Part shown: positions 22,236-34,695 of the stretch, one piece after another | Layout of the letters: the number at the start of each line of letters is the position of its first letter | Numbering within the stretch: position 1 is the stretch's first letter | DNA from: Apoda limacodes | Lineage: Eukaryota; Arthropoda; Insecta; Lepidoptera; Limacodidae | NCBI GenBank assembly: GCA_946406115.1 | Contig: OX291546.1 | Span: 8,425,019 to 8,489,018 of the forward strand | Direction: 5' to 3' | DNA length: 64,000 nt | Notes under the pieces: model-generated | What the model saw: the letters and a program-made list of their open reading frames with translations, nothing else | What the model was told of the DNA's origin: nothing | The model's database searches: none | Translations under genes and position numbers: made by a program

Positions 22236-23372
22236 TATACCACTTAGGTGGCAAATCAGCACACGGTCCGCCTGATAGTAAGCGGTCACCGCGGCCTATG
22301 GACGCTTGTAACACCAGGGGTAACACTCGTGCGTTGACGACCCTTCAAAAATCCAATAACTTCTTTCTTGAAGGACCCCATACTGTAGCCCTTGCAGAAA
22401 ACCTTGGCAGGGAGCTCATTCCACAACTTCGTTCGCGGGAGGAAGTTTCTCTGAAACCGCACTGTACGCGACCATTTAGGTTCTAAAGTGTGAGAATGAA
22501 TTCCCTGCCGACGGCGCGCGGTGCGATGGTAGAAAGTAGCCGTGGGCATCATTTCGAACAATTCCTCAGAACACATCCCATTGTACAAGCGGTATAACAC
22601 ACCCAGGGAGGCAAAGTCTCTCCTCAGACTTAAGGGTTCAATACGGCAAGTGAATTTGGGATCGTCGACAATTCTCACAGCCCGTCGTTAAACCGAGTCA
22701 AAAGGGCCAAGCTGGTATCCGGGTGCACCCGCCCAGAGATGGCAGCAGTACTCCATGGGGGGCCGTACTTGCGACTTGTAAAGCAGCAACCTCTGCCCCG
22801 ACGTGAAGTACTGCTTCGCTCTGTTGAGTACACCAAGTTTTTTGGACGCAAGCTTCACCTTATCTTGTAAATGATCTCGGTTCAAACATAGCTGGAGATG
22901 TCAACACCAAGGATCCCAATGCTCTTGGAGATGGAGAGGGGAGTGTTTTGGAATTGTGGGACTACAGTGAATGGGGTTTTCTTAGCGGTGAACGTGCAGA
23001 CTTGTGTCTTTGTAGGGTTAAATCGTAGCAAGTTTACCCATCCCCAGTCAGAGACCTTGGACAGTGTGGTCTCGATTTGAGACACAAGTTCTTCACGTTT
23101 TTCTTCCACAACGGAACGAGGGACGCTTGCACGGCCCGTGTAATAGGCGTCTCCAGTACTGTCATCTGCATAGCAATGCATGTTGTTCATGTCCAACATG
23201 TCATTGATATGCAGTAGAAACAGCATAGAAGACAGCACAGAGCCTTGCGGGACACCAGCATTAATGTCCATGCTATCAGAACAACTACTGTCAACTACGG
23301 TTCGTATGCGTCTGCCGGACAAAAAGCTAGCCACCCATTTCTACAAACCCTCGGGCACTCCGTATGATCCGG
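22236..23372 (-). mobile_element. CR1/Jockey-type LINE, 5'-truncated copy
   Basis: Minus-strand frames give, in order, YGVPEGL.KW (with a stop), ASFLSGRRIRTVVDS, GVPQGSVLSSMLFLLHIND, HCYADDSTGDAYY (the catalytic ADD box), LGVLNRAKQYFTSGQRLLLY, CCHLWAGAPGYQLGPFDSV and KLWNELPAKVF..FKKEV. This is the RT palm and C-terminal tail of a CR1/Jockey-group LINE. The 3' end has GTGACCGCTTACTATCAGGC and a TTTGCCACCTAAGTGG-like block before the A tail. Several stops and frame breaks make it dead. Confidence 0.85.
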
Positions 23373-23574
23373 TCAAGGTTAAATCCAGTCTGTCTGTCTG
23401 TCTTTCTGTTCAATCTTTATTGGGGTCTATTTTTATTGAACCCATACACAGTGCTGACATCATTTGTTCAGAATATAAGTTATTATGTATCGTTAAATGG
23501 TAATATCAAATTTAAAACTTAAAGTGGTTATAATGTAAGTTTTAAAGTAAAACAACAAATAATAAAATCTATTT

Positions 23575-23652
23575 AACTGCGAGTCAGGCTCATGCATTAT
23601 GTGGTGGTATATACGGGACCTCGATACGCGAATCCGATTCGTACTTGGCTGT
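23575..23652. repeat. Short inverted pair of CGGCCAAGTGCG repeat ends
   Basis: CTGCGAGTCAGGCTCATGCA on one side and GGAATCCGATTCGTACTTGG-like sequence on the other are two ends of that family facing each other within 80 bases. Confidence 0.45.
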
Positions 23653-25056
23653 TTTTTGTTTTTTTAAGGACTTATTCGAATCATCCATTTTTTTTAACTT
23701 GCTAAGTTATCAAAGGGCTTTAGAAAGACGGAAAAGTTTAATTGTTATTGTTCTACTTTAACCATTTCGAAGTACGCTGAGGAACTTGAATTACAATTAA
23801 TGACTGTCCTTAAAACAGTTTTCCTTTGAACATTCATTTTATTTCTATTTCTTTTTTGGGTTTTAATAACATTTTAGTAACTTTTTTTATTACAATTGTA
23901 TTTTTAGAATTGTTCTTACCGAATTTTCCTGTAGGTATATAGTATCACCACGTGACGAAAAGGTAAAAATAAAGGGCCGACGACATAAATAGGTGCGTGT
24001 TGTACCTACGCGGTCCCTGGGACCCTTCTCCTGTGTCCTGTGTTCGTTTTAGTGATTTTAATGACGAATTATTCGTGAAATTAAAATCTTAGTAGTAAAA
24101 TGTTATTAGAAGCAAATACAAGCAAAACAAATGAATTATTACATTCGAAACACAAATAGACAAGCTTAGAATTAAAATAAATTTGAATTTGAAATTCTTA
24201 ACCAAACGCCGGCTTTTTGCGACTAAAGTGGCCAGTTCTATAAGACATCAATTTCATATGTAAGGTATATTTACTCATTTAGTTTTCATCGTTCTTATTT
24301 TTAAATAGAGATTACTAGATTACGTTAGTAAACGCACAATATCGTACCTATGTTTCTTGATAGTAGCTCAGCATTTATAGTACGTACAAACATATCTACG
24401 ACCTACGACGTACATACGTTCTTATTAACAAATAAGCAGAATTATTTTTGAAACGTTATCGAGTACAAGTATTTTCAGGCACAAAAAGTGTTGAATTCAA
24501 AATTTGGCGATTGATATGGCGTGTAAATTGGCGTTGTTCAAAGGTGCCTAACGCACAATTTCTCTGTTCAGGTCGTAGCAGAGCATTCGCTTCAAGCTTT
24601 TACGCAGTGTTATATCTTCAGAAAACAATATTAGCATAATATCAACTTACATTCTACGAACGATTACAATAATTCTTTTAGCTTAGAAATTAATAAAAAA
24701 ACAATAAATAGGACGTAAAGTCTGCATTTCACATGTTGTGTGACTTGTGTAACGGCCATTAACTACGAAACGTGTCGGTAACAGCTGTAGCAGACGCTTG
24801 TGAGTTAGTACGTCTGTGACGTCAACAACCTAAATAATATCGGGCTTGGTACAATAATATAATATTACGCCATAATATCGGGTATAATATGTATTAAAGA
24901 TAATTTTATTTACCTTTATTTTCGACTCCGCTTTTTTATGGTATAGAGTGCGTAATGTTTTTTGTAACCATGTTACTTAACGCATATTATAGTTCATAAA
25001 ATTTAGCATGAGTTCCGCGACATCTGTATTAGTATATTTATATATGCACTAGATTT
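23653..25056. other. Intergenic, nothing identified
   Basis: AT-rich with a slightly GC-richer patch at about 23940-24060. No supported gene. Confidence 0.4.
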
Positions 25057-25245
25057 TGACAACGGCTCCGCCCGCCCTAGATTTGGTTATCGGTGAGAAA
25101 CCCTTTAATGTTTTTCATAGCTATAGTTTAAGCACGGTTATAGTTATTCCCGCGGGAACCTTTGAACTTTTGGGGACAAAAGGTAGCCTATGTTCTTTTC
25201 CAGATCCTAATATATATGTGTGCTAAGTTTTTTCCCTATAGACGA
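25057..25245 (-). mobile_element. Helitron-like element, 5'-truncated
   Basis: Plus strand reads CAACGGCTCCGCCCGCCCTA, GATTTGGTTATCGGTGAG, GGTTATAGTTATTCCCGCGG and AGGTAGCCTATGTTCTTTTC: the inverted 3' half of the Helitron-like family. Confidence 0.7.
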
Positions 25246-25310
25246 TTGTCGGATGAGGGCTAGACTGAAATGGAAAAATGTATCCAACTGTTTTTACATA
25301 ATGAATAATT

Positions 25311-25316
<6 letters not shown>

Positions 25317-25346
<30 letters not shown>

Positions 25347-26085
25347 CCACTAAGGTGGCAAACAAGCTTACGGCCCGCCTGATGGTAAGCGGTCACCGTA
25401 GCCTATGGACGCTTGCAACACCAGGGGTATCACTTGCGCGTTGCCGACCCTTCAGAAATCTAATAACTTCTTTCTTGAAGAACTCCATACTGCAGTCCTT
25501 GCAGAATACCTTGGCAGGGAGCTCATTCCACAACTTAAGCGTTCGCGGGAGGGAGTTTCTCTGAAACCGCACTGTACGCGACCATTTAGGTTCTAAAGTG
25601 TGAGAATGGATTCCCTGCCGATGGCGAGCGGTGCGATGGTAGAAAGTAGCCGTGGGCATCATTTCGAACAATTCCTCAGAACACAACCCATTGTACAAGC
25701 GGTAGAACACACACAGTGAGGCAAAGTCTCTCCTTAGACTTAAGGGCTCGATACCGCAAGTGAGTTTGGAATCGTCGACAATTCTCACAGCCCGTCGTTG
25801 AACCGAGTCAAAAGGGCCAAGCTGGTATCCGGGTGCACCTGCCCAGAGATGGCAGCAGTACTCCATATGGGGCCGAACTTGCGACTTGTAAAGTAACAAC
25901 CTTTGCCCCGACGTGAAGCACTGCTTCGCTCTGTTGAGTACACCAAGTTTTTTGGACGCCAGCTTCACCTTATCTGATAAATGATCTCGGAACTGAACAT
26001 CGCTGGAGATGTCGACACCAAGGATCCCAATGCTCTTGGAGATGGAGAGGGGAGTGTTCTGGAATTGTGGGACTACAGTGAATGT
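25317..26085 (-). mobile_element. CR1/Jockey-type LINE, young-looking 3' fragment with A tail
   Basis: A minus-strand frame 25968-25393 of 191 residues is open and carries [51 protein letters not shown] and LWNELPAKVF, the conserved C-terminal tail of the element. The 3' tail ends in a run of 27 T on the plus strand (25317-25343), i.e. a poly(A) tail. It is the least decayed copy in the window. It begins inside the region coding the end of the RT, so it is severely 5'-truncated. Confidence 0.88.
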
Positions 26086-26810
26086 GAACTGTCTTTGCTT
26101 GCCTGTTACCTTTTTATGGTTAACCGATCCGCCAAACCGATCTCCATGAAATTTGGTAAGGAAATAAAAAGCAATAATAGCAGAAGAATTATCATACAGA
26201 GTGTCAAAAAGAATTGGGCTGAACTGCTGAGCCGGTTATAATAATAATTTGAATGTCGATTACCTTGGGGTATTTTACCATGGGCAAGTGTGAGACGGAT
26301 TACCGCAGAGATGGTAAATAAGAATTTAATTGAACCGCTTAACTGATTTTTATGGAATTTAGAATGGGGATAACCTTAGCGAAAGATATCTATTTTAAAA
26401 ACGTCTAGTGTGTGTCGGATAAGGGGTTCGTACCTTCTGTAATCGACTTCGAAAAGAACGGAAATCAGCTTAACCGCTAAACAGGTTTTGATAAAATTTG
26501 GTGTAAGAATACTTATTGAAGAAGGATATAGTAACTTAGAAACGTCAAACATAAGACAAATTAGCGCACTGAGAGTTTCGTATCGACTGAATAAAAAAAT
26601 CAAATCTGTTTTAGCCGACTTCAAAAAGAAGATTGGGCAAGTTGTATTCGAAAAACGTCAAGTGTGGGTCGAATTAGTGTACAGAGGATTTTGTACTGAA
26701 TGGAATTTTCAAAGCTTTTTTAATCAAATAAAAACTGTTTTTTTTTGGATCTAAAAAACTTCAAGCAAGTCTAATTAGTGCACTGAGGGTTAATTACTGA
26801 GCTCGTAAAT
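26086..26810 (+). repeat. Degenerate repeat region with recurring blocks
   Basis: Blocks resembling AACCGCTTAACTGATTTTTATGGAATTT recur at about 26120, 26330 and 26470. Blocks resembling ACGTCAAGTGTGGGTCGAAT recur at about 26285, 26400 and 26655. This looks like old Helitron-like or related sequence amplified in place; the element type is uncertain. Confidence 0.4.
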
Positions 26811-27469
26811 AAAATACAGCGAAAAGAACTTTCACTTCCACTACATGTCTCGAGTCTTCTTTTTATTATTCTTTACAGTCTCGTTCAGGTATTCGATAAC
26901 ATAACAGTCCTATGAGTAAAAAAAGCCTCAAAATACGAGTCTGTTTCAATTCCATTTATTTATTTCATAAAAAACTCATAGGTACCATATAACTCGGTAT
27001 TTAGTGCGCCTGGCATTCAGTTTTCAGGTCGACATAGATGCCCCGGGATAACATATTTACTAATGTGGTTCATTTTATCTTTTAGTTTATGTATCGTAGC
27101 TTGTATCGTTGTAGGTACCTACTATCTGTTATTTTGAGCATTTTCTAAGGTCTGTTGACTAAATATTTTGCCCCATTAGTGGCAACGTAACTTGCTTAGC
27201 TACATTAAGTTGCTGGAAGGGGGAACAAGTGAAAGAAAATGCACGAAAAAAAGGCGAAAGTTAATAGAAGGGTCGGTAGAGGCCTCTTGTAACCTACATA
27301 TCTCGATCAAATAAAGTCCGATCACAAAAAAAGGTGACGTCAATGGTAACTTAAATCGAAAAAGGTCTATAAAAGCCTCATTGCAAGTAAATGAAGCGAA
27401 AGAAGTGTGCCTGGATCGTATAGCAAGTCGTAGTAGATATGTGGTATCTACCTACCCCTGATAATCTAT

Positions 27470-27735
27470 ACATATTGTAAAACTTAACGTCTCTTTGCCT
27501 GTCTGTCCGTTCATATTCTTTTCACACCTTAGCCACTGAACCGATTTTGATCCAATTCCATTTAAAAAACTTTGAGTGGAGGGGAAGGAGCTAACTGAGA
27601 AAAATTACAAGTGTGAGTCGGAATACTGCAGAGATGATCTCAAAAACTACAGCAAACTGTAATACTTCTATAATCAAGGAATCCCTCGCCGATTACTAAA
27701 TTCAGCGCAGGCGGAGACGCGAGCAAATAGATCCC
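27470..27735 (+). mobile_element. Helitron-like element, second subfamily
   Basis: Starts TCTATACATATTGTAAAACT, has GTCTCTTTGCCTGTCTGTCC and GCCACTGAACCGATTTTGAT, and ends GCGCAGGCGGAGACGCGAGC. The shape is that of a TC..hairpin Helitron-like element, but the last bases are altered. Confidence 0.55.
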
Positions 27736-28287
27736 TTCACCCTTAAGGCTTGTACGTAGAAAATTTGTCAGTTTAGGAACAAATAGGCCATATTTTAAAA
27801 TTACTTTTATAGGTCACACCCATAGATATAGAATGTAGCGTAGCGAAAAAATCCTAGGTATAACTTGTAAAAAAAACTTAATTTATAATATTAAATACTT
27901 ATAGATACGAGTAAAAACTACTAAGTCCACCAATGTTCTCTTGTTTAAGCTGTTAGAGGCATTCTCACATATATTTTAGGAGGATATCAGCCTTTCTTTC
28001 TACGAGAAGACTGTGAACTGAATGTACTATTGCTTCGCAGCCACCCGTGCTGCGTTCATACAAAGTTGATGATGTTGTAGTAGTAGACTTACTCTAAAAA
28101 AAAATATCTGTCTACTTGCTAATTTTGCGACGAAGTGATGAAAAATAGAACCCATCTGATCGCACAGTCTTTTTTATTAAAGAAACATAGGTTTGCACAA
28201 AAAAATAAAGCATTGAATTGAGGTATAGAATTTCTTTAACTATTCCGTGGGTAGAATTTAGTCACATTACAAATTTTTGTAATGTTA
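27736..28287. other. Intergenic, nothing identified
   Basis: No supported gene or repeat. Confidence 0.4.
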
Positions 28288-30498
28288 CTGAGAAGGGCTC
28301 CACCAGCAATCTTAATGCAGTGCACCACCATCTTCAGACTGCGCAGCCGTCCATTCTTTTGTAACGGCGACGCAGATATCTAGGCTACAAACTCGAATAC
28401 AATTTTGTGAGTCGTGCTAGTGTATGTATGTTCGTCTGGGAGGATATCTACTGTCGCCGCTTTCATAGCCTTCAAGACAGGGACCTGTCGATATTGTGGG
28501 TGCGCGTAGATCACGGAGGCCACACCCGTATCTATATCTCGCATAGCGTTTGACATGGTCGTAGCTCGACTCTTTACGCACCTGAATGCCCAGGGTACAC
28601 CAGCCAGCCTCGCCGTTCTCTCAGGACGTATCCCGAAGGACAGGCGAGAATCCGACTCACGAGGAGGTTACCTGGTACGAGCCCTAACCCGATCCATCTG
28701 GACCAACTAATTGGGGTCGTGTGTAACATTGTAAGTCGGCAGACTGGGTTAAAAGCGACAATTTTATGCACCGTACCCGTGGAGGCAGCTCTGATTAAGC
28801 TCAGAAGATCCTGACATCTGCGCAGCCGCAGTCACTGAGAGAATCCTCGCTGGTATGAAATGTTTTATTTCTAGCTAGTAGCTGCCGGCTTCGAAAAAAG
28901 ACCGTAGTTTAATAGGTCTTGCATAAAAGCTAGAATTCTGAAGCAAACTGCATATGATGCTTAGATGACGGCTCGTAATAATAAGGATCCGAATATTAAA
29001 ACGCAAATTAAATGCTGCCCTAAGATTCATTAAGAAAGCAACTGCCATAGCTAAATTCCAATTCATCGGCAAAATAGGTGGGCGACTTGCGACCTATCCC
29101 TCTGGGAGTTGTGCTTTCTGGTCGCTTGTTAAAGCTGCCTAAGGGAACTTTTGCCAGTCGTCGTAACCATCGCTAAGAAAGACAGATGGTCACTTGGCCC
29201 GTAGTGCAAAAGAGAAAGCTAATCTACCGGACAGTCTCTTTGCCTCTAACTCGAATAAAAACGACGAAGGCGCTGTACCACCTACGTGGTGCGGTTAGAC
29301 TATGCCGGAAATCTCCATAACACAGCGAGAGGTCCGGCGGGCGTTGCTTTCTCTAGACGTTCATAAGTCGAGTGGGACAGACGGTATACTGTGCTCCTGA
29401 GTTCTGTCTTGTATTTACGCGCCTTTTGGCGCTTTCCTACCACACTAGGCAATTTCCGTCTTCATGAAAGACTGCGAATGTGCACCTGGTGCCCAAAAAG
29501 GGCGATAGATTAGGTCCGTCGAATTCTGGGCTTATCGCTATTACCTTTTTTCTCTCCAAGGTGATCTGGTCAGTGACCATCAATATGGCTTTCGCCACAG
29601 TCGCTCGACTGGTTACTACACCAGTCGCGCAAGCAACCCTTGTTCCGTTATGGAGTACAGGCATGGAGAACTTGTGTCTCAAACCGAGACCACTCTATCC
29701 AAGGTCACTGATTGGGGACGGGAAAACTTGGTCTGATTACTCTACCAAGACACAAATCTGCGCGTTCACTGCCAAGAAAACCCCATTTACTGTGGTCCCA
29801 CTCCACACTCCAATAATCCAAGAACATTAGGACCCTTGGTGTCGACATCTCCAGCGATTTTCAGTTCCGAGATAATTAGGAAGAGAAGAAGCTGGCGGCT
29901 AAAAGTCTAAAAAACTTGGTATACTCAACAGAGTGAAGCATTACTTCACGTCAGGGCATAGGTTGCTGCTTTACAAGTTGCAAGTTCGGCCTCAATCGGA
30001 GTACTGCTGCTATCGCTAGGCGGGTGCACCCGGATACCAGCTTGGCCTTTTTGACTCGGTTCAACTGTGAGGATTATTGACGATCCCAAACTCAATTGCC
30101 GTATTGAGCCCTTAAGTCTGAGGAGAGACTTTGCTTCCCTACAGTGGGATGTGATCTGAGGAATTGTTTGAAATGATGCCCACGGCTACTTTCTACCATC
30201 GCGCCGCTCGCCATCGGCAGGGAATTAATTCCTTCACTTTAGAACCGAAATGGTAGCGTATAGTGCGATTTCAGAGAAACTTCCTCCCGCGAACCCTTGG
30301 GTTGTGGAATGAGCTCCCGGCCAAGGTTTCCTCTAAGGACTACAGTATGGAGTTCTTCAAGAGAGAATTTATTAGATTTTTAAAGGGTCTACAACGTGCG
30401 AGTGATACCCGGGGTGTTGCAAGCGTCCATAGGCAACGGTGACCGCTTACCATCAGGCGGATCAGCTTGTTTGCCACCTTAGTGTTATAAAAAAAAAG
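28288..30498 (+). mobile_element. CR1/Jockey-type LINE, longest dead copy (endonuclease to tail)
   Basis: The plus strand shows, across changing frames, SNLNAVHHHLQTAQPSILL and DLSILWVRVDHGGH (endonuclease region, about 28300-28520), the linker LLSLDVHKSSGTDGI (about 29345), VHLVPKKGDRLGPSN and LSKV (29480-29570), then LISDHQYGFRHSRSTG-like sequence. It then jumps directly to QTETTLSKVTDWG at about 29680, so the catalytic YADD segment has been deleted. The tail with GVLNRVKHYFTSG, DDPKLNCRIEPLSLR and the 3' block CAGGCGGATCAGCTTGTTTG ends in an A run at about 30488-30497. Many stops and indels. Confidence 0.8.
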
Positions 30499-31132
30499 AG
30501 ATCGGCCGAAACACTTATCAAGTTCTTCAGATGTTAAGGAGTGATGCCGTTTATGCCACCGCTAGAACCATTTGGAATAGACACTATTGCAATGTATTTG
30601 TCTTTGTCTTTAATTTGTAAGTTTTGTTAGGGGTCTGAAATAAGATTCGGTAATGGATGAGAGGTTAGCGGTAAGAGATACTTTGATCTAAGGCATTCCA
30701 GTGTCTCGTCATTATGGAAGGCGAGGGTGTCGTCTGAAAATATAATTCGAGCTGCATGTCGAAGTTTATCGTCCATGAATTTTGACTCAATTTTAGTTTT
30801 GACATTGTACTAAGAAAAAGGTTTATTATTTACATTTAGGTTATTTCATACTGCTCAATAAAAAAAATTATGGTTTTCTTTTGATCGAATAGTTAACGTG
30901 AATAGATTTTTCAGATTACTCTCACTACTCAAAAACAACTTTAGATAGTAGACCTCGTTAGCGACATTCTCGCATCTTTTGTAATTCTGTTAAATATAGG
31001 AGTAATACGATGTAACTTATTTAAAGTACCCTCGAAAGTTTTAGAAGTTTAAAAGAAAGTTTAAAAGCAGGTTGAAAGTTTAGAAGAAGAATGAGAATTT
31101 GACTAATTTGAACTCATATCTCATTTGACTCA

Positions 31133-31430
31133 TTTGCCCTACAGTGAATATGGATAAAACGAAGGTAATGTTCAATGTCCATTTCGCGCCTCCACTGGTT
31201 GTTGTTGGGAACGCTTCTCACTAAGTTGTCGACGAATTAATATACCTAGGGAGAGTATTCCAGTTAGGTAGGTCTAACTTTGAGAAAGAGGTTAACCGAA
31301 GTATCCAGCTCGTCTGGGCAGCGTTCGGGAAACTACTAACAAAAATACTCGAGTGGCGACCACGGATCCGAAGACGCAGCGTGGTACGGCCTCCTACAGT
31401 GGACAGACGACGTCTGCGTCCGTTCTGTAC
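31133..31430 (+). mobile_element. RTE-type LINE fragment (RT C-terminal part)
   Basis: Encodes MDKTKVMFNVHFAPP, VVDELIYLGRVFQLGRSNFE and KEVNRSIQLVWAAFGKL, matching the region of the RTE copy at 1-540 (MDKTKIM, VVDEYVYLGQ, LGRSNFKKEVNR). An EWRPRIRRRSV-like segment follows. Stops show it is dead. Confidence 0.8.
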
Positions 31431-32430
31431 CTACGTAACAGTAACTTCCTAATTCTGAAATGAACAATTTTGCACGTGGCTTTTAATAATTCCTTATTGG
31501 GTTTTAAAAGTTTATTAGGAATTATATATATATTTTATATACCTTGTATTTTACCCACGATTTCGCTTGAATTCGATTTTTGAAAAGCGATGGTCAAAAT
31601 TGTAAGAGCCTGGTCTCATTTCCAGTAACTAAAAATTCATTTTGCTATGTTTTTCCCTTTTGAAATAAGCGGACACCCAAGTTCTACTACTGTGCCCAAA
31701 TAGTGACACACAGACAGTGTTAAAGGGTATGTCTCAAAGGCTGTTTTTATACGAAGTCATTATTTGAATTCTTTTAAATTGGACAGTATGGGCAACTTTT
31801 TAACTAGACCGCTTTTGATGACATTTCTTACTTTTCAATTCTACAATGAACTGTAAAAAAAAGTTTTATACAACTCTTAATGTTTTTAAAAAGAACTGCA
31901 AGATGTATGACATCAAGTTAAAAAAAAATTCACTTACTTCAAAAATCGTAAGATTTTTTGATGTCTAGTTTTGATCTAGACTTAAAACTGGATAGATTTA
32001 AATGTAAAAAATTAGACATTGGCTATTTCTCTGCAATTCTTTTTTATAGTTTAATTTAAAACTTAAAAGTAGGGAATGTCAGAAAACAGCTGAAAAGTTC
32101 CCGGCACTGTCTTATTTAAAAGAATGACCCACTGTATATGTAGGTACCTATACCTACTTAGTAGGTAAGTTTTCATAACTACGTAGTCTGAAGAACAGTG
32201 AATCGAGCCCTTTGAGATTGATGCCATTGTCTGCACGTTCTATCTACCGCAGCCCTGGCTTTGTTCGACCCCAGGGAGAATACGAGTCAATGTCGACGGG
32301 AACTCTCATTTGATTAAACCCTATTCAACTATATAACTAAATATTTAACTACGTTTCATATATTTCAAATGTTTAGTTCCTTAATACCAAGAAAATTAAT
32401 AAAAATATGTACATACAAATATAAAACGTA
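31431..32430. other. Intergenic, nothing identified
   Basis: AT-rich sequence without supported gene or named repeat. Confidence 0.4.
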
Positions 32431-33751
32431 ATCCTGCTAATATTATAAATGCGTAAGTTTGTGAGTTGGTATGTTTGTTACATCTTTACACAACAATAAC
32501 AACTTAACTGATTTAGCTGAAACTTGGAATGGAGATATGGACCCTGAATACATGTAAATATTATCAAATAAGAATATGTTAAATATGAATATGAAATACC
32601 AAAAGTTTCCGACTGAAGAAACTGAATCCTACGTGGACGAATTATAACTACTTACAGCTGTACCTTGCCAAAGAAAACTTCCTTACTATGTTTTTGAAGC
32701 TCTGAGTGGCAAAGTAGCTATTAATATTATAATAATAGTATAAATTTGGAAATTTGTTTTCATCTCACTGGCTGATGGGAAAGAATTACCTTGTCGTTTA
32801 AAATCTGATTAAATCTGCTTGGAAAAGCCTAGTTTATCCGCTTGCGGTTTTTTTTTAAATTCTATAAAAACAAATATAATGAAACCGTCCGAAATGCGGT
32901 TCGTCCTTACTTATATATTAGTGATCCGTATATAACACTTCATTAAGGCTTGACCGCGAAAATACGCCGGTTTTGTGCAAATTTTATGGCTAAACTATAG
33001 CATCTAAAGGATTGAAAAAATATATGTTATAAAACCTTCTTTTGTCTAGTGCATTACCTTACTGAATGATTTTCATTTATTGTATTTAATGCAATAAAAA
33101 ATCTGGAAGTGACCATTGTTTCAACACTTGTGTAAATTTTTAAAGCGTGTTTTGCATTTGCTTGTAGTGAAAGTTGGTTAAATAATTAGAATAGCTTGTT
33201 ATCTAGTGCATTGAATCTAAATTGTAGCAAAAAGTCAAAAAATGTGACTACAAAACGGTAATAACGTTAAATTCCATACAAAAAATTAAAAGTTTCAAGG
33301 CGTCATTACGGTATAAATTACTTAAGAAGTTTATAACATATACATCTCATAGGAATGTATATGACATTATCTAATAATTTATAGTGCATTTACATACACA
33401 ACGTAAGAATTACAGAAATTAGCTTTCTGGCCTATATCGCCCTCTTAAGTTTAATTTTTGATACTATTGCATTAAGGATAATGTTTTGTTTAATGTTATT
33501 TAATAGATAATTTATTGTAGTTTGTTAAATTGTTGTATGTAAACAAGAATAAATAAGTTTTAAGTATAATTTATGTTTTAAGAATTTAAAAATTGGGATG
33601 GTGATGCACCTTAAAAAAAGAAAAAGAAAGTTTAGTTGTTTTTACAATAAAAATATTACTTTTACTAAATAAAATTGAAGTTAATAATTAAAAAAACATA
33701 AGTAACTCCACCAGTAACGTAAAATTACCCAAAGTCGCGGGCACAAGCTAG
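32431..33751 (+). mobile_element. Large Helitron-like element with TC start and CTAG end
   Basis: Starts TCCTGCTAATATTATAAATG and ends AAGTCGCGGGCACAAGCTAG. Between are blocks of the second Helitron-like subfamily (ATTATAACTACTTACAGCTG, CCTTGCCAAAGAAAACTTCC at about 32650) and about 800 bases of AT-rich filler with no frame. It may be two fragments rather than one element. Confidence 0.5.
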
Positions 33752-33763
33752 TTAGTATATTAT

Positions 33764-33910
33764 AATAAATAAGTTTTAAGTATAATTTTTGTTTTAAGAA
33801 TTTAAAAATTGGGATGGTGATGCACCTTTAAAAAAGAAAAAGAAAGTTTAGTTGTTTTTACAATATAAATACACAATATAAAATTACCCAAAGTCGCGGG
33901 CACAAGCTAG
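33764..33910 (+). repeat. Second tandem copy of the Helitron-like 3' end
   Basis: AATAAATAAGTTTTAAGTAT through ATTGGGATGGTGATGCACCT to TCGCGGGCACAAGCTAG repeats 33548-33751 directly behind it, lacking about 60 internal bases. Both copies end at the same CTAG followed by TTAGTATA. Confidence 0.8.
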
Positions 33911-34431
33911 TTAGTATACAAAGGTACCTACCATATTTCCTACACAGTATTAATAATCTGCAGTGGTTACTTTGTATAGCTTGTTTTCTTTGATCAATTT
34001 ATTGAGCCGATTTTTTAGGGCAAAGCTCGTAAGGTTGTTTATTAAGGAAAATAAATATTTTCCACAAAAAAGACTAAAAGTCATGAATCCGTTGAAGTGA
34101 TTTATTTTATTGGACGTTATAGTTCTCTTTTCTTATATTATTGCCTGAAGGTAAATGGTTTATGCCAAAGACAGAAAAGACAAGTAAAATGTAAGAAAGG
34201 TTTTTTTACGGGTTAGAGTAGAATCCTAACCATCGATATAAATAAACTTCAATGATGTACATGATATTTATTATGACACTTTTATAGCTTATGGTAGGGT
34301 CATGTCATACTACAAGTATATACATTATCTTCATATCGATGATATACATTTATACTGTATTTCTGTTCTTTAGAATATAGAGACTACTAACGCGATTTAC
34401 ACAATATGTATTTACTTTATGGACATATACC

Positions 34432-34695
34432 CAGGGCAGCAGTTAAGGGGGGGGCATTGTGGGGCAATGCCCTACCTTGAAATACTAATGCCCTACCCAG
34501 AAAGTACCATAAACTAAGGTATAATATATATAAATTGTTTTTCCGCACTATAAATTAATACCATTTTGCTCTTGATTCCCGCGATCCCACCCAACCACCT
34601 TCTACTTTAATTACTCACGCTCACAAGCAGGTAAAATAATGAAAGATAGAAAAATAACTTGCGCCGTACCCGTGCATGAAACCACCGCTGCCCTA
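34432..34695. mobile_element. 264-bp MITE-like element
   Basis: The left end CAGGGCAGCAGT and the right end ACCACCGCTGCCCTA are imperfect inverted partners. GC-richer ends enclose AT-rich filler. No target duplication could be seen, so the borders are tentative. Confidence 0.45.

Noticed and set aside
25355..25596. Plus-strand frames across the young LINE
   Set aside because: They are antisense shadows of the LINE protein.
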